The notes beneath the pieces were generated by a model. It was not told the DNA's origin. It made no database searches and saw nothing but the letters and a program-made list of their open reading frames with translations. Source: Phycisphaerales bacterium (GTDB taxonomy: Bacteria; Planctomycetota; Phycisphaerae; Phycisphaerales; UBA1924). Taken from it: a stretch of 16,196 nucleotides of DNA. Every line of letters begins with the position of its first letter. The first letter of the stretch is position 1. Positions 5,339-14,200 of this stretch are shown piece by piece. The position numbers and the translations under genes are program-made. The DNA lies in NCBI GenBank assembly GCA_025453375.1, contig JALOQT010000002.1, positions 1 through 16,196 of the forward strand, given 5' to 3'.

Positions 5339-6331
5339 ATGGCCTCGACCAACTTTGCCGACCGCCTCGCCCGCGCGATTGACCAGACTGGTACGTTCGC
5401 GTGTGTCGGGCTTGATCCGGTGCTGGACAAACTGCCCGCTGCGGTGCGCCAGCGGGCTACGCCGGCCGAGGCGATCGGCATTTTTAGCCGCGGGGTGATT
5501 GATGCCGTTGCGGGGCTGATCCCGATCGTCAAGTTGCAGTCGGCGTGCTATGAGCGCTATGGCAGCGCGGGTGTGCTGGAACTGGAGCGCACCGCTCGCC
5601 ACGCGATCGATCGCGGCGTGCTGGTGTTGCTGGATGCCAAGCGGGGCGATATTGGCGTCACGGCGGAGCACTACGCCGCGGCGGCGTTTGACCAACTGGG
5701 GGCCGATGCACTGACGGTCAGCCCCTACCTCGGCCCGGACACGCTTGAGCCTTTCGTGCGTTCGGACAAGGGCCTGTTTGTGCTGGTCCGCACGAGCAAC
5801 CCAGGGTCGGACCAGACGCAGCGGGTCGACCTGGCATCGGCCAACGTTGACGCGACGGTCGCGGGCATGATGGCCCGGCATGTCGTCACACTCGGGCAGC
5901 GGGCGATGGGGGCGTGCGGCCTCAGTGCGATCGGCGCGGTGGTCGGGGCGACGAAAGCCGCCGACGCGGCGGACCTGCGGGCGCGGATGCCCAACACGGT
6001 GTTCCTCGTGCCGGGCTATGGCGCGCAGGGCGGCACGGTCGACGATGTGCGGGTGATGCTGCGGCCGGCGTTCGCGGGCGACACGCGGGCACCGCTGAGC
6101 CAAGCGGGGATTCTGGTGACGGCAAGCCGCTCGGTGATCTACCCAAACGCTCATCCACCTTCTGCCGCCTCCGCACCGATTGGCGCCCAGACAGCCTCAC
6201 GGCCAGACCCGAGCGGGGTCCGAATATCCCCAGAATCAGGGGAAACACGGACGGACTGGCAAGAGGCGATCGGCGGCGCGACTTCAAGACTTCGCGAGGA
6301 ACTTACCCAGATTCGCAAAACCGGGGGGTGA
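5339..6331 (+). CDS. pyrF: Orotidine 5'-phosphate decarboxylase, type 2 (long family)
   Basis: Decarboxylates OMP to UMP, the last step of pyrimidine synthesis. The 330-residue protein begins FADRLARAI...CVGLDP and carries the active-site loop LDAKRGDIGVTAEHYA (Lys101 catalytic), VSPYLGPD (128-135), RTSNPGSDQTQ (151-161), VVGAT (201-205), VPGYGAQGG (224-232) and the phosphate-binding SRSVIYP (263-269). Between SRSVIYP and the final helix (W307 onward) there is an insert of about 35 residues rich in Ala, Ser and Pro that I do not expect in the family. ATG 5339 is preferred over a GTG at 5309 because the family sequence begins there; no clear Shine-Dalgarno is seen. Confidence 0.93.
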   Translation: MASTNFADRLARAIDQTGTFACVGLDPVLDKLPAAVRQRATPAEAIGIFSRGVIDAVAGLIPIVKLQSACYERYGSAGVLELERTARHAIDRGVLVLLDAKRGDIGVTAEHYAAAAFDQLGADALTVSPYLGPDTLEPFVRSDKGLFVLVRTSNPGSDQTQRVDLASANVDATVAGMMARHVVTLGQRAMGACGLSAIGAVVGATKAADAADLRARMPNTVFLVPGYGAQGGTVDDVRVMLRPAFAGDTRAPLSQAGILVTASRSVIYPNAHPPSAASAPIGAQTASRPDPSGVRISPESGETRTDWQEAIGGATSRLREELTQIRKTGG

Positions 6332-6656
6332 TTGCCGTTTTCGGGCGTCAGCAACGTGCTTTTTGCACTCCGTTTTGGTTGTCGCGAGCCAGTTCGTGCG
6401 GTATGTTTCCCCGTCGCGTCGTCAAGGAAGGACTCTGTCCCATTCCATGACGAGTCCTCGGGTCAATCTGGCCCGCGGAGGTTCTTGTTCGTTCGCACGC
6501 TGGCTTCGGCCACAGTGCGGCGGGCCGGGGCCGGCGATTGTCGGTCTTGATCAAGTCCAAATCGTCTCACGTCGTGTGGCGTGAACAACGACTGGTTGGT
6601 TGGAAAGCACGTTCGTGATCAGCCTCCTCTCGGCTGGGCGAATGTGCGAGGAAGGG
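6332..6656. other. Gene-free spacer, probable leader of the PEP-CTERM-like gene
   Basis: No gene, RNA gene or clear terminator was recognised between pyrF and the secreted-protein gene. A 10-bp palindrome CTTGATCAAG is at 6546-6555. The promoter of the next gene must be here, but no convincing -35/-10 pair was found, so a long 5' untranslated region is possible. Confidence 0.4.
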
Positions 6657-6662
6657 AAGGAG
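6657..6662 (+). promoter_or_regulatory. Strong ribosome binding site
   Basis: AAGGAG with an 8-nt spacer to ATG 6671. It is the best Shine-Dalgarno in the window and fixes the start in front of a signal peptide, not further upstream where the frame is also open. Confidence 0.85.
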
Positions 6663-6670
6663 TTCTTCAG

Positions 6671-7285
6671 ATGAACAAGATTTTTGCGATGAGCGTGGCC
6701 GCGATGGCCTTGGCTGCAGGCACGGCGAATGCCGGCCTGATCCTCGAGACCGAGTCGAACAACTCGGCCGCGACGGCGAACAACATCGGCACGTTCAACG
6801 TGCCGGGTGGTTCGGTCCTCGTTGACGGCACCATCACCCCGGGCTCAATCGGCCAGGCCGGTGACGTCGACTGGTTCCGCTTCACCGTCGGCGGCACCGC
6901 CACGGTCGTTGCGTCCATCTTCTCGCTGAACAACGTCAACGCTGACAGCGAACTGTGGCTGATCGGCAGCGATGGCACCACCATCCTCGCCTACAACGAT
7001 GACGGCAACGTCAACGGCGGCTCGGGCAACATGTCCTCGCTGATCCAGGCCAACCTGGCTCCGGGCAACTACTTCCTGGTCATCTCCGGCTTCAATGACG
7101 GCGGTGCGTCCAACAACCTGCCCGACGGCTTCGTCGGCGATGCCGCGCCGGTCCCCGGCCAGACCTCGGGCCACACGCAGAACTTCGACTACAAGTTCAT
7201 CGTCGGCTTCAACGTCATCCCGACCCCGGGCGCCGCGGCTCTGCTGGGCCTCGGTGGCCTAGCGATGGCCCGCCGCCGCCGCTAA
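6671..7285 (+). CDS. Secreted PPC-like domain protein with PEP-CTERM-like sorting tail
   Basis: A 204-residue exported protein. Residues 1-21 form a signal peptide (MNKIFAMSVAAMALAAGTANA, cut before Gly22 likely). Residues 25-182 look like a PPC/DVUA0089-type beta-sandwich: TESNNSAATANNIG, then GDVDWFRFTV (64-73), DSELWLIGSDG (92-102), LAYNDDG (106-112) and LAPGNYFLVISGF (129-141). These are the usual landmarks of that fold. The end is a sorting signal of the PEP-CTERM kind in the planctomycete variant: IPTPGA (183-188), a hydrophobic run LLGLGGLAMA, then RRRR. Such tails direct proteins to an exosortase-type processing system at the cell surface (family knowledge). The gene has its own ribosome binding site and terminator, so it is probably a single-gene unit. 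Acidic loops may bind calcium (inference). Confidence 0.9.
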   Translation: MNKIFAMSVAAMALAAGTANAGLILETESNNSAATANNIGTFNVPGGSVLVDGTITPGSIGQAGDVDWFRFTVGGTATVVASIFSLNNVNADSELWLIGSDGTTILAYNDDGNVNGGSGNMSSLIQANLAPGNYFLVISGFNDGGASNNLPDGFVGDAAPVPGQTSGHTQNFDYKFIVGFNVIPTPGAAALLGLGGLAMARRRR

Positions 7286-7367
7286 GTTCTAGCGGTTCAG
7301 TCAGTCTCCACCCGCGACGTCAGCGGACCGTACCGCAGACCGCCGACAACGCGAAACGGATAAGGAT

Positions 7368-7405
7368 GAACACCCCCGCGTGAACGACCGCGGGGGTGTT
7401 CGCTT
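7368..7405 (+). terminator. Intrinsic terminator of the PEP-CTERM-like gene
   Basis: A perfect 13-bp stem (7368-7380 with 7389-7401; core AACACCCCCGCG) and 8-nt loop are followed by GCTTTT. It lies 82 bases after the stop codon. The rest of the spacer up to 7566 shows nothing recognisable. Confidence 0.85.
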
Positions 7406-7566
7406 TTGGAGGGTAAAGGGTCAGGGCATGTTTCTAAGCGACGCAAGGATCAGCGAGCGCACACTTCAATGATGAACTTGAGGTTCGGAACGACGATCCG
7501 GGATTCCCTCAACGTCGCGCCCCACAATCCCACCACCCCTCAGCCGAGCAGAGCGAACCAAGATGC

Positions 7567-7983
7567 TCAGCGCGCGATTCGCTCAACATGCCGCTTGAAG
7601 TTATCGAGGATCGCCTGCCAGCCGCTGCGCTGCTGTTCGACTGAGTGTGTTGATTCAACCTCGAACGAAACTCGAATCTTCACCGACCTGCCTTCCGGGA
7701 TAAAATCTACGCGTGCGTGTCGCTCGCCGAATGTGTATTCAATGACGCGTTCGTGCACGATGGTGGTGAACACCCCGGCGAAGTCGAAGCCGAAACTACC
7801 ATCTTTGGCCTCCATCCGATAGCAGAACTCTCCGCCGACGCGCAAGTCAACCCGCGCTGACGGGGTATGCCATTGCGCCGTGGCAGCGTTCCATTGTTCA
7901 ACATCAGCAGGTGTTACATATGCACGCCAGACGTCGCTGATCGGTGCATGGATCGTCGCTTCAACTGTGACGGTGTCAATCAT
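7567..7983 (-). CDS. SRPBCC / AHSA1-family protein
   Basis: A 138-residue single-domain protein of the START/Bet v1-like helix-grip fold, similar to AHSA1-type proteins annotated as activator of Hsp90 ATPase homologues. In bacteria the ligand or role of these is usually unknown. Landmarks are TVEATIHAPISDVWRAYVTP (6-25), EQWNAAT (29-35), RVGGEFCYRMEAKDGSFGFDFAGVF (48-72), RVIEYTFG (79-86), VKIRVSFEVE (101-110) and a C-terminal helix with SGWQAILDNFKRHVE (120-134). The ATG at 7983 is chosen because it starts directly before the first strand; a TTG at 8043 would add 20 residues that do not fit the family. It lies downstream of tRNA-Pro on the same strand. Confidence 0.88.
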   Translation of the reverse strand: MIDTVTVEATIHAPISDVWRAYVTPADVEQWNAATAQWHTPSARVDLRVGGEFCYRMEAKDGSFGFDFAGVFTTIVHERVIEYTFGERHARVDFIPEGRSVKIRVSFEVESTHSVEQQRSGWQAILDNFKRHVERIAR

Positions 7984-8074
7984 CGAGGATTCCCATTCAA
8001 CGCCATCTCGCTCCTCGCGGGCTTGGTGCGTTTTCGACGGCAAAATCGTGGGATGGTCGAACCATCGCTCTCAA

Positions 8075-8148
8075 TCAGGGTGACAGGATTTGAACCTGCG
8101 ACCTCGAGGACCCAAACCCCGCGCTCTACCAAACTGAGCTACACCCTG
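8075..8148 (-). tRNA. tRNA-Pro(UGG)
   Basis: A 74-nt cloverleaf read on the minus strand: acceptor CAGGGTG/CACCCTG (7 bp), D-arm GCTC...GAGC, anticodon stem CGGGG/CCTCG with loop TTTGGGT (anticodon TGG, one G-T pair), T-arm GCAGG TTCAAAT CCTGT, and discriminator A. The CCA end is not encoded. All stems pair, so this is a functional-looking proline tRNA. Confidence 0.95.
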
Positions 8149-8186
8149 GTGACTGAAATGTTCCGAACGTGATTCTAGGCCCAAAT

Positions 8187-8222
8187 GCACGACGCCGCGC
8201 GATCAGTCGCGCGGCGTCGTGA
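8187..8222 (-). terminator. Hairpin, probable terminator of the giant-gene operon
   Basis: A perfect 15-bp stem (8188-8202 with 8207-8221; arm CACGACGCCGCGCGA) with the 4-nt loop TCAG. It lies 70 bases downstream of the stop codon of the large minus-strand gene and just upstream of tRNA-Pro. On the minus strand only a short ATTTG follows, so the T-tract is weak. It could also act as an mRNA-end stabiliser. Confidence 0.65.
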
Positions 8223-8291
8223 TGATTCACACGTGCAGACTGCGGAGACCAGACGCTTCACGACGGTTGCCCTCGCGCCGAGCCGCCTTCA

Positions 8292-11200
8292 TCACTCCGC
8301 CGGCAGCTCCTGGAACATCAGGATCCGCGGCTTCTGCCCGGCCCGCGTCACATTTGACCGGTCGATCACCACCATGTACCGCCGCTTGAGCGTCGGCACC
8401 ATCGGCTGTTCGTACGTCGCCTCGCCCGCCACCTGCGACAGGCCCTCGACATCCGACTGCTGATACCCGTGGATCACGAAGTATGCACAGAAGATGTCGC
8501 TGCGAACGTTCACGCTGTTCAGGGCGGCGTTGGCGATCAGCAGGCCCTGCTCATAGCTGTCCACCGATGTATCGCTCTGCAGGTTGGCGAACGTCGTCGG
8601 ATCAACGCGTGCCGCACCGGGGAGCAGGTTCAGTGAAGTATCGACACCCACCGCACGTGGCGGCTGGAGCCCGCCGAAGTCCACCTGCTCCAGCGCGGGC
8701 ATCGAGGTCAACGCCAGCGGCACGCGGAAGGCCCGCCCACTGCCGCTGTCGAGGCTCACCCAGTTGCTGCCGGACTGAAGCCCGCGGCGCTGGAACGCGT
8801 AGTCCGCCGGCTGATTGTCGCGGATGAAGCGATCGATGCTGACTTGCGCCTCGGCCGGCGTGTCAACGCCCGGTACAACCGTGCCATTGGCCAGAGTGAA
8901 CGGATTGCGAAGCGTGACGCCCGAACCCGGGTTGATCCGCAGCGCCATCAGTTCGCCGAGGCTCCGCAGCCCGCGGCCTTCGCGCAGGCCGGGGATGCCC
9001 GTCAGATCCTGGCGAGCCGAATCATCAAACCGCGTGGCAGTGGCGATCGTTCCGAGGTTGCCCTCGGCGAAGTCCAGCATGTAGCGGTTGCTTCCATCAA
9101 AGCTCGGCATGCTCAGCACCGCGTTCTTGTCGCGATAGGCCATGAGCGTCGAAGCCACGTCCCACACCGAGTCCGGCCGGCCACGTAGGAACGAGCGGGA
9201 GTCAATCTCGCCCGCCAGGGCGGATTGTGCGCCGAACGAGTTCATCGCGCCATCCTGCTGCGGCGAGCTGGTCGACGCGGTGAACGATGGCGAAGTCATC
9301 GACTGCGTCAACCCGTGCGTCATCCACGAGTGCAGCGCGGCGATGTCCTGATTTCCGCGGTTGAAGTCCGCTGCGGTGAACATCGGCAGCATCATCAGCG
9401 CGGCGTGCGTCGCCGTGTTGACGTTGATCGTGCCCAGCACTGCACTGGTCGCGCTGCCCTCGCTGCGCGTGCGGAACTTGTCGAGCACCGCCGCACCCAG
9501 CGGAATCCCGCCGTCGAGATCCTGACGCACCGGCGAGGTGACACCCGGCGCGATCGGCACCGTCAGATCGCCGCGATCATCGTTGAACGCCACGAAGCGA
9601 TTGACCGGCAGGCGACCGCGATCCAGCACTTGGCCGATCCGTTCATTCCATTGCCCGTTGGTACCGCCAGCGGTGTAGTTCAACGCTGCGCCGGCAGCTT
9701 CCGAGAACGTCACCCACTGCTGGGCGAGGTTCTGCGAGCGGCTCTGACCGCCGTTGAACGGGCGTGGCGTGTTGGACGGGCCAAACGCCAGCGGCAGCAG
9801 CACATCGGCCGGGCGAAGCTCCGGCACAATCGGCTCCTCGCCGACCTGATTGGTCTGACGGCTTGGCAGCGCCCGCGGATACGTCGGCACGATCGTGTAT
9901 TGACGGTCAAAGCTGCGGTCGTCGTCAGCGTTGCCTGTGCGGACGGTGCCTTCTGTAAACTGAGGACGGATCACGCCGGTGGCGGTCGTCCGGATCGTCA
10001 CGACGTTCTCCACGTCGCCCGACGTCGCGACATCCAGATCCGAATAGTCGATCAGCGTGATGGCATCGCCACGACGCGGGCCGACATCGCGATCACTGGC
10101 ACCGGCGCGACGCAGCGATCGGCGGATGAGCTCCGTCTGCAGGAACTTCTCCGATGGATGCGCCGCCAGCGCCGGCACGACCGGCACCGCCGCACGAACC
10201 GTGCCCTGGGTGATCTCACGCTGATCGTTGACCTGCAGGCCCTGCACCTCGAAACGCGTCACATCCTCATCCTGCAGCAGGGCGTCGACCTCGCCCAGCA
10301 GCCGGCGCGAGAGCATGAACGGACGCCGCCGCGCAGCATCCGCCCCACTGCCCCCGGAACTGATACCAAAGGTGTCGTCTTCAAAGTCGGTGATATTGAT
10401 GTTGGATGCTGGCGAGGATGATCCTGCCGCCACATTCGCCGGCCCGATGAGGAAGTAGTTGGTGTTGCGGCCGCGCTCGATGGGCGTGCTGGAAGTCGGA
10501 TCCGGTCGAGGATCATTGGTCCGAACCGTGCGAGCCGGCAGGCCCCGCGTCCACCAGTCGGCAGATCCCGATGACACCACGTCGTTGATCGACGCCCGCG
10601 GCGGCACCTCGACGGACCACGCCGGAATCGCATTGCGCGGGAAGGTGTTTGTGAAGCCCGCCGGCACCGGGCCGCCCCCCGGCCCGCGATAGTTGAACAC
10701 CGGCGCACTCGAATCATCAAGGTTGACCCACGACCCCGGATCGTCAGGCCGGCGGAAGCCACCGGTCATCACCACCGAGAGCCCCGTGTTGTCGTCAGTG
10801 CGATCAAGGCTGGCTTTGGAGTTGGCAACTCTGACAATCGAGCCGAGGCGACGATCATCGCTGCTGTCCGGCCCGCCCATGCCGATGCGCTGCTCAAGGC
10901 TGGCGTTGATCGCCATGCTGCGGAAAAGATCGCGCCCGGGGATCGGATCGGTCAGGCGATCGATCAGCGTGTCGTTCTGCGGCTGGTTGTCGCCGCCGAT
11001 TTCGGACCCGGTGCGGAACACTCGCCACAGGCGCACGGTCGAGTTATCAACGTCCGGCGTGGCCGAACCTGGGTTCTGGTTGATGAGCTGAACCTCCGGC
11101 CGACCGGAGAAATTCGAACGCAGATCCGGCGCCTGCGGATACAGCACGCCGACGCCATACTCGCGACCGTTGACCTCCAGTGCGTCGGTGATGCCGCTGT

Positions 11201-14200
11201 TGCGGTCGATCACCTCGCCAGTCTCGCGATTGACTGCCACCATCATGACCGGACGGTTTTCCTGGCCATCACCAACGGGCACGACCACCTCCGGCGGCTC
11301 GTTGGTCTGGAACCCGGGGCTGCCCGGCGCACGCCGAAGCGTCAGCCGCTGCCACAAATGGCTCTCGATCCACGACACGACCTCGCGCGAGGTGAAGGTC
11401 TGGCCCGTCGCCTGGCGAATGCGCTGGGAGATATCCGCCGGCCGCTGGCTGAGAACATAAAACACGCGCGACTCGCCTGGCTGCAGCACGACGGCCTGTC
11501 CCTGCAGATTGCGCTCGTTGGTCGTGCCGTCACCATTGACGCCCGTCGGCTGCCAGTTGTAGTTCGCCAGGCGATAAAACCGCCCGCCGAACTCGATGTA
11601 GTAGCTCATGGATTCGCGAGTGACCGCATCGCCACCGCTGGCCGCCTGCGTCACATCAAACGGATCAAGCCATGAGTTGATCGGCGTGCCATCGGCCTGG
11701 AACACGCCCGACCGCCCCTCCGGCGCAAACTGCGGCGCGCGCAGCGTCTGGCCCGTTGAAGGATCAATGCCAGACAGTGCAATCGGGCTGGACGTCGGAT
11801 TGCTGATCTGGAACGCGACCATTTCCAGGATGAAGTCCGGGTTATCCGCACGCACGCGCCCATCGATCTTGATGTTCCCGATCCGGTCCGACGGCCGAAG
11901 CGGACCCGCGGGCGGTTCGACGTCTACCGAGCTGTCAGCAATCTCGAACTGATTGTCGAGACTTTCGAGCTCATCACGCACTTCCGCCGTGCTCCGGAAG
12001 TTTCGACCAGTCAACACCTCAGACTCCGTCCCCGTCCCGACGCGAATCGCGTCGGTATAGACCGTGAAGCTCTGCACATGCGTGATCACCGGCTCGGGGC
12101 GCACGGCGAAGATGTTCACCGCCTCCGGCGCCTCGCTCAGATTGGTGCGGCTTGGGTCATACAGCCGGGCCATCGCCTCGCCAGTGTTGCCGTCGCGATC
12201 CAGATCATTTCGGTCCGGCCGCAGCGCCGGGTTGTTGAAGTTCAGGCCATAGCGAGCCAGCGCCGCGCGGTTGTTGGCGATGGCCGAACCAGTCTCCCAG
12301 AATGGATACGCCTGCACACCATCGACTTGAATGCTGGCGACGTTGCCGGCAATGCTGCCATCAAGCAGCAGCGTCGCAGCCTTGGGCCGATCCTCAGCAT
12401 CGCGCCACGCCAGCATGTTCATCGTCATGTGCGCGGCGATGCGCAAGGCCAGTTCAGTATTCTGACGCGGCGCAGGCCGCTCAGCGCCCGCACCGAAGAT
12501 CGTCGCGCTGGTTCGGCGGGCCGAGGCGTTCTCACTGTCCGTCCACAGGTCAAAGCCCAGCACCCGCGCCCCGCTGGAGAACTGCATGTCCGCCAGCGGA
12601 ATCAACGCCTCGGCATACGCCAGGAAGATCCGATTGGCCGAAAGCACCTCGCCGGTCTGCACCAGGTTGTTGTTCGCATCGCGACGCGATGATGCCTGCG
12701 CCCGGTTCACCGCCTCAGTCACATCCAGCCGCACCGCCTGGTCGCTGATCGTCAGGCTCGGCGCCACCGTCTGGTTGCCCGACGAGCCCTGCACGTCAAA
12801 GAACGGCACGCTGAAACTCGTGATCGGCCGTGCACCGCTGATCGTCGTCAGATTCCGGCGCGGCTCAGCGAAGTACTGCGTCATCCGCGCAGCAACCGCC
12901 GCCGGCGTGCCCACACCCAGGTCGCGATCCTCAAGCAGCGAACGATCCGAACGCAAAGGGCCCCGCCCAGTCGTATCCAAACGACTGTCAAGCACCAGTT
13001 CCAGTGCGGACTTGATCGACGGGTCATTCACACCGTTGAACGCGCGCAGCTCACGCTCGGAGGTCAGCCCGATCCGCGAGACTGAGCTGAAGCCCAGCTC
13101 GCCGGTGCCGCCAAACGGCCCGCCGCCGCCGAACGCCGGCGTCTCTTCACGATCAAACCGCACACCCTCAGCCGCGCCGAGCTTGCGATACAGATCCGCA
13201 CGGTCCATGGGCGTGACGAACAGCCGATACGTCCCCAGCGCGTTCTGAAGGTTGTACGCCTCGACCTCCGCAGGCGTCGCCGTAAACGGCGGCGGGAGCG
13301 CCACGCCACCGCCATACGCCCAGCGAAACACGCCGCGCTGAGACTCCGAAGTCGCAAACGCCGTCTGCCCGGGCACAAACTGCGGATAGACACTCAATCC
13401 ATCCAGGCTCGTCAGCCCTGTCGGCGCCGCAGCAAAGAGCAGATCCTGCACCGTCGTCGCGCCCGTGCCGCGAGTGAACATCAGGCTCGAGAACGCCGCA
13501 CCGCCCAGCTCGGCACGCAGCGCCGTCGGGCTGCCCGTCTGCACAAACGCATCATTGACGCTCGGCCCATCAGCCGGCGCATAACCGCCGGCCACCGATC
13601 CGAAGAAGCCCTGCTGGCGATCGAGATAACGCGTCGTATCGAGCATCGTCAGCAGACGCTCCAGATCGACATCCGCCGGCGACAGGCCCGCCGGCGCTTC
13701 GATGAAGTTTGCACGCGTCGCCATCGTGTCGCGATCGGTCACGGAGCCGGCCGTGATAAACGTCGTCCGCGTCCGCACCGGCGCGGCACGCCACGCACGC
13801 TCATAGTTCGCCGCACTGCCAGTCGGATTGAAGTACGGCAGGGTCGGATCCAGCACCTCCCCGCCCGCGCCCTGCGGCACCGTGCCCTGGCGCGACGCGA
13901 ACGGATCCGAGAAACTCGTCGCCGTGTTGACATTCACCAGGCCCGACAGGTCGATGATCCGCGGTGCGACAAACACGCGCAGCCCGCCGCTGCCAGCCGC
14001 CGACCCCAGCAGATTCACCGGCTGACGCGGATCGCTCGCATCCACCAATTCCTGCCAGAACGAGTCATAGAACCCGTCACCGTCAGCATCAGCAAAGCTG
14101 TTGTTCAGGTTCAGCGGGCTGCCGGGCGACAACTGGTCCGAAGCCAGCCCGTTGGTGTCGCGCACCTGGCGGAACATCCCCAGCCCGCGAGATGACCACG

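Noticed and set aside
8075..8222. tRNA-Pro as an integration site of a mobile element
   Set aside because: There is no integrase gene and no direct repeat of the tRNA 3' end nearby. The flanking genes look native.
9225..10421. Open frame of 398 codons on the plus strand inside the giant gene
   Set aside because: The composition is Arg/His/Ala-rich, no family landmark or ribosome binding site is seen, and the minus-strand frame has a coherent pseudopilin-like sequence across the same stretch.
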